Shown here piece by piece: positions 1 to 10,845 of a stretch of 64,000 nucleotides of DNA. Position 1 is the stretch's first letter; each line of letters begins with the position of its first letter. The stretch is taken from NCBI GenBank assembly GCA_002286855.1, contig NRSV01000005.1:310001-374000 (forward strand), in the 5' to 3' direction. This stretch comes from Bipolaris cookei (taxonomy: Eukaryota > Ascomycota > Dothideomycetes > Pleosporales > Pleosporaceae). Both the position numbers and the translations under genes were made by a program. The notes under the pieces are model-generated. The model worked only from the letters and a program-made list of their open reading frames with translations. It was not told the origin of the DNA and ran no database searches.

Positions 1-815
1 AATCGGATTGCGTCTCCATGAACTTGAGAGGGTGCGCAAGGCACAAGTGAAGTATCTCTGGAGCTTTGATGGTAAACAAGGCTGCAACATACCTTCTGGG
101 GTGAGGGTAGACATTTTCAAGGTCGTGATTGTGTGATGTGGCGTTCCGTTCAAGTCCGGATGCGCTTCAACGTGTCTCGCAGTTTATTTAATGGGTGTTG
201 ATTGTTGTTCAGTCAAAGTGTTTGTCTGGAGGAAGCAGATTGAAGGCGGAAGAAATGCGGCCCTGTGGAGAGACTAGCGTGGAAAGCAATAGAAGCCCTG
301 TGGAATCTTTGGGTTCAACGATCCGTTTTTGGTCAATCGATTACGAAATGTAGGTCGGAGGACAGTGTCAACGCGTATGCAGCCCGTGAATTTGTATTTT
401 CTTGCTTGTCTCACTCGCTGTCGCGGTGGATGACAGACTCGAACGCTGAGGCTAGTGGGCTGCTCCTGCCCCGCGAAGAGCTCAACGTCACCATGGGCCC
501 GAGCTCGGCCTGGAGCTGGTCCAAGGCCGCCATCCTTACAACACCTCGGGCCCTGGCATGCACATCCACATGCACATCCACATGCGCATCCGCCTGCTGC
601 CCTGTCACATGCTTCCATATTCACCCTTCGCTTGACCTGCTAGTATTCTGTCAATCGCCCCGTCTATCTGCCGTCACGCGCCTCTCGATTCTTGGGCCTG
701 CCAACTCCCGCCCTACCCGCATCCACTAGCGCCAGACGACTCCCACACCTAAGCACCGCGCATCTGGCGCCCCCAAAACCATACTGTGCACATCTAGATT
801 GACTGTTTGCCCACC
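1..815. other. Left-edge intergenic region
   Basis: No gene is supported apart from a possible minus-strand start at 112-114. There the reverse complement gives ATG and seven codons reading M-S-T-L-T-P-E, followed by a GTATGT donor-like site at 92-87. This could be the first exon of a gene running off the left edge. The frame also stays open to the edge without splicing, so the structure is undecided. The stretch at 541-592 holds a short CACATCCACATG-type repeat. The rest should contain the promoter of the VPS24 gene that begins at 816. Confidence 0.3.
541..592. repeat. Short imperfect tandem repeat, about 12-bp unit
   Basis: Copies related to CACATCCACATG follow one another (cacatccacatg, cacatccacatg, cgcatccgc). 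This is a small degenerate microsatellite upstream of VPS24 and no function is evident. Confidence 0.5.
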
Positions 816-1558
816 ATGGAGACCATCAAAGGTCTCCTGTGGAAGCCCACGCCTGAAGAGCAGGTACGATAGTGCTACGTCACCACAGCACATCTCTACA
901 CGACAATCTAACAATCCTTCAGAAGCGCAAATGCAATGCCCTCGTGCGCCAGAATGTCCGAAAGCTCGATCGCGATATCCAACAGCTCAAGGCCACGGAG
1001 CAAAAAACCAAAAACCTCATCCAACAGTCGTCCAAACGCGCCCAGCGCAACCCAGCCATGGCCAAGCAGGCCAACCAAGATGTTCGCATCTTCGCCCGCG
1101 AACTGATTCGCGTCCGGAAACAAAACAACCGCCTCATGACATCCAAGGCGCAGCTCAACAGCGTGCAAATGCAGGTCAACGAAGCCTTCTCCGTTAGGAA
1201 GATCGAGGGTAGCATCAAGGCCAGTACGGGCATCATGAAAGACGTGAACAGTCTAGTCAGACTTCCAGAGCTGACGGGCACAATGAGAGAGCTCAGCTCT
1301 GAGTTGATGAAGGCGGGAATCATCGAGGAGATGCTCGATGACACGCTGGGCGAGAATGAAATGCTGGAAGGAGAAGCCGAGGAAGCGGAAGAGGAAGTAG
1401 ACAAGGTGTTGAGCGAGGTACTCAAGGACCGATTACCGCCGAGCAAAGCACAAGAGGAGGAGCTTCCTGCTGCACCGCAAACAGAGGAGGAAGAAGAGGA
1501 AGACCAAGCAGAGATGCTGGCTCAAATGCGGGGCCGACTCGAGGCCCTCAAGAGCTGA
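816..1558 (+). CDS. VPS24: ESCRT-III subunit Vps24/CHMP3
   Basis: This gene encodes an ESCRT-III subunit that polymerises on endosomes for multivesicular-body sorting and membrane scission. It has two exons, 816-863 and 923-1558, with a 59-nt GT-AG intron at 864-922; the spliced protein is 227 aa. The first exon encodes METIKGLLWKPTPEEQ, the usual Snf7-family start. A basic N-terminal helical region follows, then the motif VNSLVRLP and the block MRELSSELMKAGIIEEMLDD, which fit Vps24/CHMP3 better than Vps2. An acidic linker leads to a C-terminal MIM1-like helix ending M-R-G-R-L-E-A-L, the expected Vps4-binding element. Length is normal for the family. The in-frame ATG at 872 lies inside the intron and is not the start. 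Vps2/CHMP2 is the only real alternative. Confidence 0.93.
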
Positions 1559-1901
1559 GTCAATTCATGCCGATTGCTTTTGAACTTTTCGTCCATAGAG
1601 TCATGATGTGGTGTTACGGCGTTATGGCGCAGTTTGCGCACCCACAGTGGCATACGATTTGCATATTCAAAATTACGGTTTTGCCAATCCAATGAGAAGC
1701 CAATGTGATTGCAACAACGTTATTCATCCATTTACTCATTGGTCAATTGAACGACAGGCAGATGCCAACATCGGTTCCTCACCTAGCTATACGTTATCAT
1801 TCATAGTACATGAAATCCAAGTCACGAGGAACCATTCTCATATCAATAGCACGCTTGTGTTTTCTTTTCAGCATTGGCGGCTACCTCCTTGACATGCCAT
1901 C
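1559..1901. other. Convergent intergenic region
   Basis: This 343-bp spacer lies between the 3' ends of VPS24 and the transcription factor. No gene or clear repeat is seen. It presumably carries both 3' UTRs. Confidence 0.6.
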
Positions 1902-4322
1902 CTAATCCCCTCTAATGATCTTTCCTATAAACTTCAGTTCCCACTCCTTTGGATCTTCACCAACAAAACGTGCATTCGCCCGCTCATCCAGCATCAGCGT
2001 CGTGACCGCAATCCCACTGTACCATTCCCGCACCTTCTCGTCGGCATCCTCGTTCCATACAGTCAGCGTCCCGTCAAGATTCATCGACGTCACTTTGGGG
2101 GGAACACCGCGCATCTTGAGCAGCATGTTGAGGATATCACTGAACTTTTCGCCTTGCTGCGAGAACGTAGACGGGGACTTGTCGAGTGGCCATCGCGGAT
2201 TGCGATAAGGCTGGTTCAAAAGGTCTTGTGCCGGTGCGGAAGGAGACGAAGAAGTGATTGTAGTGGAATCAAGAGCAGATACAAGATCGGTATGAGCATT
2301 AGATGTCTGTTTGCCAGATTCGTTGCCGCTTTCGCCAGGTGGAGTCGTAGACGGGGCCTCCCAAGAACGGAAGAGCCAGCACATTCGCTCTACACAGGCA
2401 AGGAGTATGACTGCGACAAGAAAGGTTTCAAACGGGTTCGCTTGTTGACGCTGCAATAATCTGCGTTCGAGGTCGTTCATGACAATACGTGCAAGACATG
2501 CCGCCCGCTTTTCTGTCGCGTCCATGAGCTGCATGCTAATGAGGTTGTACGAAGAGGCATGCTCCAGAGGTGTAATGGGCACGCGAATTGCATCATCGAT
2601 ATCTGCGGCAGACAACGTTGAGGGGGCCAGAGTAGGCGCAAGAGATGGATTAGAGAACAAGTGCCATTCGAAGTTGCGAGACGTGAGTATGCGGGTTAGG
2701 TTCCAAAGCTCCAGTGACTTGGATATAAGTCCATCGGGGCTCAATGATGCAATGCTTTTCGCGCTGTGTACAGTTGCCTTCATAAAGTGAGAGTCCTCGG
2801 TGTCGGCAAAGTGACCGGCCATCTTTTTGACGTAGTGATCTACTTTTCCACTAACATCATCATCGCTATCTATCAACTCCAAATCTAGTGACGCTAGTCC
2901 TGAGAAAATAGCCGGGTCGATATCCGTGGTCTGGGTCGCTGCAGTTTGTTGACATTTCAGCGGAGTAAAAGTTGTAAAAGTGCTAGAAGCAGGGAAGTGG
3001 CTGGCTTCTATCCGTCCTGGTGTCTGATCAAGTCGTATCTGGCCTTTTGCTTGATTGGTGGCGTGGAATGCGAGGACACTGTGCAAGCCTGCGGTATAGA
3101 GACCAAACTCCTCTGCTATCCGTGTCCGAATGCAAGGTTGCTTCCAAAGCCGTGCGCTCTCAACATTCTGGCAAGTATTGCATGGGTTTTCTCCAGAACA
3201 AGGCTTTTTGAGCATACGGCAGCGGATACACGCGCCTCGTTTGCGCACCTCTTGCACTTCCTTCCGCCTGGAGTCAGTGAAGCGCCCTCTGACCTTTGGC
3301 TTTGCTGGCTTTTGATTCATACTGAAGTCCGTTGTGAAATGCGTTTGATTACCCGCATTCATGGCAAGCGGTCGTTGGTGGCCTATTCCTTTATGATTGT
3401 CGTTCATCTGCATATGTTCTTTGCTATGATCTTGCAGCATTGGGTCGAGCGAATTGGGTTGTATATTCGGCCAGTGCCCACGTCCTTGCGTGTGAAAGAA
3501 TTTTCCGTCTGACATGTTGTGCAGACCATGTCCTGAGAGATTCATATCCGAGTCCATCGACAAACCGTTGGTCAGCGGCATCAGATCGTTGGCCGCAGAT
3601 GCCGCCATGACGAGTGAGGGAACCATGTGCGACATGGATGAAGAGCTTGAAAGAGGCATGTGGCCCATGTGCGGGGAAGTTGTCGGTGAGTGATGCAGCG
3701 AATTATTGAACTGGTACATAGACGGCATAGCTGGCGGATTTGACATGTCTATGCCATGTGAAATACCACCCAAATCGGAACCATCCGGTCTATCATCTTG
3801 TATCAGGAACTCTTCCAACAGCCCTGCATGACTTGTATTATTGTGACCGTGTTGCGTTTGTAAGGGCTGCTTCTCTGCCATCCGTTTTCCAGACAGGTCC
3901 AAGTGTTGTCGCGAGACCTCAGCTAGCGTCTCGAGAGCAGAGAGCTGTTTCGACGGTACAAATGGAAGGTTCATTTTCTGGCCATGCTGCATCTGGCTCG
4001 GTCCTGGTGCGTTCGTATTGGTCGTTCGCGTCATGTTGTCGGGGAGGGGCAGCTCGTGCATTTGCAGCAGTGCACGCTGCCGGTCCTGGAGAGGCAGTGC
4101 AGGACATTTCTTGACCAGGTGATTCGTGAGGCTGTCTATGCGACCTTTAGGAAACTGGGTCGTGTGAGCTATTACTCATTTCACCTCGAGACGTCTTGTC
4201 GCGGGGTCATGTACCTTTTCGCCGCACGATTTGCACGTGTGCTGGTAGCGGTTGCTTGCATCTTCGAGCTTAGGGCCGCGCTCGAAGTATTCGAGGATCA
4301 GCTGGTTGGGTCGGCGGCCCAT
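1902..4322 (-). CDS. Transcription factor with N-terminal BED-like finger and Zn2Cys6 cluster
   Basis: This is a predicted nuclear DNA-binding regulator of 786 aa. It has two exons, 4322-4215 and 4154-1902; the 60-nt intron at 4214-4155 splits the first zinc finger. Residues about 30-57 read C-K-S-C ... H-L-V-K-K-C (C-x2-C-x17-H-x5-C), a BED/C2H2-like finger. Residues about 340-375 hold a second module, C-x2-C-x6-C-x5-C-x2-C-x12-C, typical of fungal binuclear zinc clusters except for the long last spacing. A region rich in Met, His and Ser separates the two. The C-terminal half has leucine-rich helices resembling fungal regulator middle regions, but I cannot name a domain. The start at 4322 gives MGRRPNQLILEYF; an upstream in-frame ATG at 4463 exists. 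The target genes and true orthologue are unknown to me. Confidence 0.85.
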
Positions 4323-5093
4323 GATCAGCCCAGAAATTGAACCCTTCAACCCTGCAGTGCGTTGTGGAATGTTTTTGCCGGACTTATTGCGCGGTGAGAA
4401 CCTGGGCAACTTTGGCGGTGTAAATTCGGAGGATGTAATTGGCCGACCGGTGCTCAAGAACACCTACCCTCAGTCTCGCAATAGTAGTACTGTAAGATAT
4501 CTGGAAGATGATCGCACTATTTATTTGACAAGAATATGTGTCTTGTTACTCACCTCTCATTCCTCATGGTACATTAGCATGTGGTGGTGAACCAGATAGC
4601 AACTTGGCACTAGAAGTTCATTCACCGCCACAAGTTAATGACCCCATTTTGCGCCGATACCCTCATGTTTCCGTGGTACGCCCAGTTCTTTTGTCTTGAA
4701 AGAAAAGAAGAAAATACACGAGTAGGTCGCGGTACATGGGGACATGGTCTAAGGTAGCTTGACTATGGACCAGCCAAATTGTTGTTAGCGGTGTAGCTGT
4801 GCACAAACGCAACACATTAGAGACATTATTGTGAGTTAGCAAGATAAAAATATATTCATGGCATGGAATGTAGTCTCACCTACTGTTGCCCTACGACGAT
4901 ACTTGAAAGCATCTCGGAAAGTGATGACGTCAATGTGACCTTCTCGACGACACACTCGTCATTAGTTATTAGGGAGACTACTCAATCACTGAATTATAAC
5001 ATACTCTCTATAAACTCAAAAAACCTCTTTTAAATCCCCTATAGCTACAATTCATTACACTCATCATCTCAGAACCCCGGGGCAACTCAAAAC
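4323..5093. other. Divergent promoter region
   Basis: This 771-bp stretch lies between the divergent starts of the transcription factor and the membrane protein. No coding potential is convincing. It should contain both promoters, including a TATA-like site at 5009. Confidence 0.6.
5009..5014 (+). promoter_or_regulatory. TATA-like box of the membrane-protein gene
   Basis: The sequence TATAAA lies 80 bp upstream of the ATG at 5094, a plausible core-promoter distance in filamentous fungi. Confidence 0.45.
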
Positions 5094-5701
5094 ATGTCGT
5101 CTATAAAGTCACCAGCAGCAAACCCGAGCATAACGCCTGACCCCGCTCAAGACGGTTCAATAATCCGCAAAGCCTTCGTTCTCGAAGCCGTTGCAAACCT
5201 CTTCACCATTCCTCTAATCACGAACACACAATCTACCCTTTCACTACTTCTCAACAATCCATCTCGGGACATCAACCCAGCATCAGTCTTGTTCGCGCGC
5301 CTTTTCGGTGGCTTAATTGTTGGTGGACTTACCTCGGCACTGGCCGCTGGCGCAACCAATACTAGAAATGGTATCGAGTCTAGGAGGCCGACTTACTTAC
5401 TGTTGGGTCTAGGCGAGGCATGCCTGATTCCTATTCTGATGTTGGAGTTGATACAAGGGGCGCCTCGTGCGGCACTAAGTAAGACGGTTGCAGGGGTGAG
5501 TATCGGATTTTTGCTGCCTCCATTGCTGTGGAGGATGTATGTACTATTCTTCAGGCCGGACTTGTTGGGGAGATATACAGAAGAGAGAAAGGACAACCTT
5601 GGTGCAGACAGGAGAGATGGATGTGAGTACACGCTACTATACAGCATTAAGAAGTATGCTAACAAGACCTAGATGGTTCTATCAACACGCGTGAGGATTG
5701 A
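5094..5701 (+). CDS. Small four-helix membrane protein, function unknown
   Basis: I do not recognise this family. The gene has two exons, 5094-5622 and 5673-5701. The 50-nt intron carries a GCTAAC branch sequence and ends CTAG; splicing changes the C terminus to Y-G-S-I-N-T-R-E-D and gives 185 aa. Four hydrophobic stretches are visible, around residues 28-48, 65-86, 100-122 and 127-150, with a short polar N terminus and a basic segment RYTEERK after the last helix. No signal peptide or catalytic motif is clear. Unspliced translation would give 192 aa. The role may be in an internal membrane, but nothing in the sequence shows which. Confidence 0.75.
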
Positions 5702-5894
5702 GATGGACGGTTAAGAACATAGGATTTTGCTCATGATGATGCTTGGTCTCGTTGCGGAGTTTTGGTGTAGTTCGCGTATTGATTCGAGATTTCCAAATAT
5801 AGTACTTTTCCGGGTTGTATTTGTAAAGGCCAAATACCCATGAACGCCGCGCTGAAATCAATTGTAATGCCCGAGGTGCCAGTGACACAGTTCT

Positions 5895-6776
5895 TTAGTC
5901 TGCAAAACCTCCCCACTCCGCTTCCTCATCTTCTTCAGGCTCGCTTGCGACTTCAATTTCCTGCCCTCTCCAAGCTCTTAATCTTTCATCAGCGAGACAC
6001 TCTTTGGCCGCATTTCTCAACGGTTTCAAGCTTCCGTTCTTCGCCATACTCTCGATTGGCTGTACCAGCTTCTCCAACGTCTCCTTATTTTCGTCCTTCT
6101 CCCATCCATCGCCCTCGACGTTCTCTAGTTCATCAACCCAAACATCCATGACATGATATCTGAGTCCATTAGGAATCTTCATGTTCTTGCATTCCAAAGG
6201 GTTCTCTTCCATGATACTGTTCCATTGTTCCAATAGGCTCTTCTTCCACTTGTTCCGACTAAGGAATGCGAATGAGGCGTTGACGTATTGACGGATTAAG
6301 TAGAGGTATTTGTCGAGTCTTAGTGCTTCAATATGGCCCCATTCACGAGACATGGTAAGGAAGAAGGCGCGGATGAATGGCAGAACTACTGGCGTGTGAA
6401 GGGTAGAGACGAGAGATGCGAGGTCACGGGAAAGGCGCTGCTGAAGGGCGGGTTTGTCTTGCATCCACAAGCCTGTAAAAACTGTCTTAGCCCTGTCGCC
6501 TGGCTTATCACGAAGACATTTGAAGTCTCTCATCAGGGTGATCTCTTGTATGATACGTACAGTAGAATAGCCCTTTCCAAAGCTTTAGAAGATCGAGTTC
6601 CGAGATTTCAGATTGTGCGCCAAGGTATTGTTTCAAGGCATCGAGCGCCTGGTCGCGAACTTTCTTGTCTGTCGCAAACGTCAGCCTATTACTAACAGGA
6701 TTTCAATATGCCCTATATACATACCGCTCGAGGCAAGGTTCCTGATAAAAGGATTGTTCTGCGCGTCCGAAGTCAT
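5895..6776 (-). CDS. RRP1: Ribosomal RNA processing protein 1 (Rrp1/Nop52 family)
   Basis: This is a nucleolar protein of the Nop52 family needed for maturation of 27S pre-rRNA into large-subunit rRNA. It has three exons: 6776-6725, 6668-6561 and 6472-5895. Splicing restores the family signature: an N-terminal M-T-S-D-A-Q-N-N-P-F-I-R-N-L-A-S-S, then KKVRDQALDALKQYL, then LWKGLFYCLWMQDKP. The conserved block RLDKYLYLIRQYVN lies near residue 105. The C terminus is acidic and ends in W-G-G-F-A-D. The spliced length is 245 aa, normal for the conserved core without the long C-terminal tail of some orthologues. The second intron (6560-6473) uses the acceptor ending TTTTACAG, because an upstream AG breaks the frame. 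Confidence 0.9.
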
Positions 6777-8773
6777 CTTGTGCGAAACGAGGGTATTGCT
6801 GGTGTACCTAGGTGGAGTTCAAGATACGCGCGGAACTTTTTTTGGGGTTGCGGAGCTAACATTGTTATCGATAAGACTGCCACTTGTGGATCAGCGCCCT
6901 CAAGTACTAGCAGTTGAACTTTGGCTTAGGCTTATGTAATAGTATAAAAGGAGATAGAAAAGAAGCGTATTTACAAGTTCTAGACATATTCAGTGTGCCG
7001 TACCATGCAGCAATAGAAATTAACAGCCTATTGTGTCGAAACATTGGATTGATTAGAGTAAAGTGGATGATTTCGGAAACCTAAATCTCCAATCGATGGC
7101 TACACAATAACCACGCAGAAATGCTGACATGCATAGACGTGGCTTGTATTTGCATAGTGGTCTACGTAGTACATACGTACTTACTCAAATATTCGCTGTA
7201 GATAGGCCCGAAGTTTAGAGTAATGTTACTTTACCATAAGATGCAACCTAAACAGGACTAGGGTGACACTTAGTCTTACAAGTAACAAGAAAAATTCTCT
7301 CCTTGACAAGGTACGAAGGGTTGAAGGCCAACCGCCATGCACGTCAAAGGAATGATCCCCGCGGGGCGGAAATCACGTGACGAGACATGCCGCCAAGACG
7401 CAACATCTCGACGAAAGAGGTTACGAGAGAGATGGCAGGCTGCCAAGGGATGGCGGACATCCCAAACCTCCCATCGGAACCGGACATCCGGAGGGATGAC
7501 AGGACTGGAAGCAATGAGGATATAAGGGTAGGTGGATGAATTTTATTATTACTCTCGTTGTGGTCAACTTAAATTGTACTTTCTTACTAGTTACTTTACT
7601 TAACAAGATTGCTATACTGTTATTCTGTCAGCATAGAATTGATTGTCTTTACCTCCGGTTACAAACATAACTCTTTTCCACTACGAGTCGCCAGATAAAT
7701 CGCACGGCTTACCGCAGATTACCATCTCGCCCTAACCCGGACCGAGACTAGAAAAATATAGCCAAACCCTGTGTAACAGTAAGTTTACTTATCCCTTACA
7801 TCTGTTAAGAGTACATCTTGAGTGGAGGTAATGTAAAATCTTTTGTGTCAAAATTCTTGTTGGTTGGTTTTCGCAGATAGAGAGACATGGTGCGCTGGAC
7901 AGTAACGTGGGCAAGTAGAATAATACTATATTATACTTGTACTCAGAACTTAAGTTGAACACATCGAGTCGTAAGGGCTCAATGCCTGTGCTATATAACA
8001 AGTGAATATCCTATGTTCCATATTATCCCATATGTCCTATGTTGTCTCATGCGTAGTACTTCGTGGGACATCGTGAAATTATGGGGGACACACGTGACTT
8101 GTCTTATGGTGGCGTTCCGCTAAGACCGTGGGACGCGGGGCGCTCATGCGTCATTGGTCCTGTATGCTTTTGTCTTTCGTGAGGTCTTGATATGGGCTCC
8201 TTCATACTTTCCATATCTTTTGCACCGTCCCTCTCTTCAGGTTTGTAACAACCTGTTACTTTACGGTACCTCTAAACGTCAATATGCGACGTAATTATAC
8301 TTGCTTACAAGATCCATTCTAAAAACGAACCCTGCACGTCTAGAGAAGTCTAACACGATGTAGCTCCATTACTGGAATGCCGTCCATGGTCGTCATACCA
8401 TCAAATGGCTACATGGGGCGATGGGTCCTCGTCGATTGCGTAAGTACACTAAAACCAGCTGCCTAGCACATGGTAATATGATCCTTATTTCTAGGTTCAC
8501 TCGATAGTCTCAAATCGTGTGCAAAAGGATGTGAGTGATGTTTTGTCCTAGATGGTCTGTCTATGCGCGACTGGCTGACAGGGTACATTTAGGACGAACA
8601 GTACCTAGTCCGGTGGAATGCCGACGATGCGTCGGATTAAGCGCCGCTAAGCTGGCATTCGATCAAAGAGCTTTTGTGATGTCTCGAGCACGTACAAGAT
8701 TACCTCGAAATGAGAGAGAAGTATGCAGTGCAGCCTAGTCACGTGAAAGACGTCTCTAATATCACCCAGGTCT
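6777..8773. other. Two-kilobase gene-free stretch
   Basis: No gene is supported in this 2.0-kb interval, one of the longest empty stretches in the window. Its first part should hold the RRP1 promoter. From about 7500 to 8500 it seems AT-rich by eye, with many TTACT/ACTTA words. I found no inverted termini, transposase or reverse-transcriptase reading frame. It might be a worn transposon or LTR remnant, but this is a guess. Confidence 0.4.
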
Positions 8774-10039
8774 ATGGAATCACTTGTGCAAGTGCAACCT
8801 ATAGCAAAAAAGCGCAAAACGCCAGATAGTGGCCTAGAGGATGATCTGTGCTCTTCTCCTCTTGATTACAATCTTTACTATGCACAACATGGTGGTCAAA
8901 CACCCTTTTTCTCTCAGTCTTCAACAGCAACACCTCCACTTCCATCTTCACCTGATGCATACAACGGCATCATAGATGCCGACGAGTATGGATATATCTG
9001 CTATTGTACTGCTACAGGAGCAGATATACCGCAACTCGACATCTACAGTATCCCAACCCCAGAGATGAAGCAGACAGCGCAAAGATCCAGTGTCGACAAA
9101 GCACTCGCCTGCATACGCAACGGATATGTCCGACGGCTATCCAAAGTCATAGGCAAAGACGTTAGGTCTATCAAATTAGTCAACCTAGTAGACTTCTCCA
9201 CTCCATCCCTCCGCTTCCGCTACATATCCGACTACGTCCTCCAACCCGGGGTCATCAACGCACCGCCCGAGACCCAACAAGGCTGCATGTTGTGCTCCCC
9301 ACACATGGGCCGGGACAAAGGCTGTGAATACACGAGAAAATGCGACTGCCTCGAGTATGCCGCAGTCGATGAATCCCGCCTCGACGACATCCAGAAACTG
9401 CAGTACCGACACGCACTCGACCACGGCCTCTTCACCATGGGCTTCCCCAAGAAATTCCCTTACTACGCCGCGGGCATCAAGCGCGAGCACACCGGCTGCC
9501 TCGTCCCCATCTACCTCAAGTCGCGCAGCCCCATCTACGAATGCAACGACAAGTGCAATTGCGGGCGCCAAGTCGAAGTCGAAATCTTCCGCTTTAGCGA
9601 TGGCCGCGGCTGGAGTCTACGCTGCACAGAGGACCTGCACGAGGGCCAATTCATCGATACCTACCGCGGTGAAGTCATTACCGATGCCGAAGCTACACGC
9701 CGTGAAAATGCATCTTCCAAAGCAAAAGCTTCGTATCTTTACTCCCTAGACAAACTCGCGGAATCAGAAATGCTGGATGAGAAGGACTTGTATGTTGTTG
9801 ACGGCGAGTTCATGGGGGCCCACGAAATTCATAAATCATTCTCGCGACCCGAATTGTCGGCAGTATACAGTTGGTTATAATCGGCATGATGCCAGGGTTT
9901 ATGACATTGCATTTTTTTCGCGTGCGGGTTTATTCCGAGGAAGGGGGAGCTCACGTTTGATTATTTGGATAAGCCGGGGGAAGGCGTGATTCTGTGTCTT
10001 TGTGGGGTGAAGAAGTGTAGGAAGTGGTTGTGGACGTGA
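8774..10039 (+). pseudogene. Broken SET-domain histone H3K9 methyltransferase (KMT1/Clr4/DIM-5-like)
   Basis: This is a relic of a heterochromatin methyltransferase. Residues about 170-260 carry pre-SET cysteines (G-C-M-L-C, K-C-D-C, E-C-N-D-K-C-N-C-G). The segment between C-N-C-G and R-Q-V-E-V-E is short: the expected GxxCxNRVVQ box of pre-SET is missing. The SET domain starts well (GWSLRCTEDLHEGQFIDTYRGE). At about 9815 the frame shifts, and the cofactor-site region K-F-I-N-H-S-R-D-P-N continues in another frame. At about 9925 it shifts back to the original frame, giving L-T-F-D-Y and a post-SET C-L-C-G-V-K-K-C with stop at 10037-10039. The fourth residue of N-H-S-C is Arg, which removes a Cys that in DIM-5 binds the post-SET zinc. 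As written, the frame ends at 9880. Assembly errors could explain the shifts but not easily the missing box. Confidence 0.8.
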
Positions 10040-10845
10040 GATTATGACAGGTTTGGGCTTCGTTTGTGGAGGACTTGTGGTTTGGGTCAGGCGCAGATAT
10101 TGAAAGAAAATGAGTGAAGGAATGCTGCATGATGAACTTTGGGGTATGCTTGTAAGGAAGCCAAAAGGGGCAATTCTACTTTATACATGTATTCTTAAGG
10201 GTCTTTTGTAAAAAAAAAAGTTTCAATACCAAAGCGATAGGTTTTGATAGGATTTTAGTATTGTCTGTGTCCATCAACATATCAGTCTGGCTCATAAACA
10301 CTGTTGAAGTCGTTGAAAGAGCTTCAGGTCTCACAACACTTTCACAAATTCAAGCACTCAGTCCATAATAAAAGAAAGATTGGGTGTTCAATTTCTGACG
10401 CCTACTCTCTAAGTAAATCTAGTAAGACCGTGATCGGCCCATTCTGCACCGTTACCATGATCCCTAGACACCTCCTGCAGAAACATAGGAAACTAATAGA
10501 ATAGAAGGATGGGGCGTGCTTACAATTTGATATTACAAAAGCCAAGGGTTGGAGGGAAATAAAGGAAATCTGGGGCAGTCTTGAGGGGTATATCTCTCTC
10601 TAATATCCAGCCTTTCGACAAAAAAAGAAGATGGTGTTCATAGGAAAATCGCATAAAAGCAAGCATTAGGTACATGAGATAGATGGCAGCAGTCTTTCTT
10701 CCTGCGCACACGCACAAGGAAAATTGAGAACCAAAAGTATACGTAAAGAAAGGATTGGACGCTCTTTAGAGCCAAAACAGGGAAAAGAAAATTGCACAAA
10801 AGAAATAATAAGATTTGTTCAGTTTGAATCAGGTTGAAACCAGAC
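10040..10845. other. Intergenic region between KMT1 relic and coiled-coil gene
   Basis: This 806-bp stretch lies between convergent features. Short open frames in it have no recognisable content. It includes a run of A at about 10210 and probably the 3' UTR of the large minus-strand gene. Confidence 0.5.

Noticed and set aside
7480..7680. Possible solo LTR (TATAAG, then T-rich sequence ending in ACAAACATAAC)
   Set aside because: No matching second LTR, primer-binding site, TG...CA ends or target duplication could be identified by eye.
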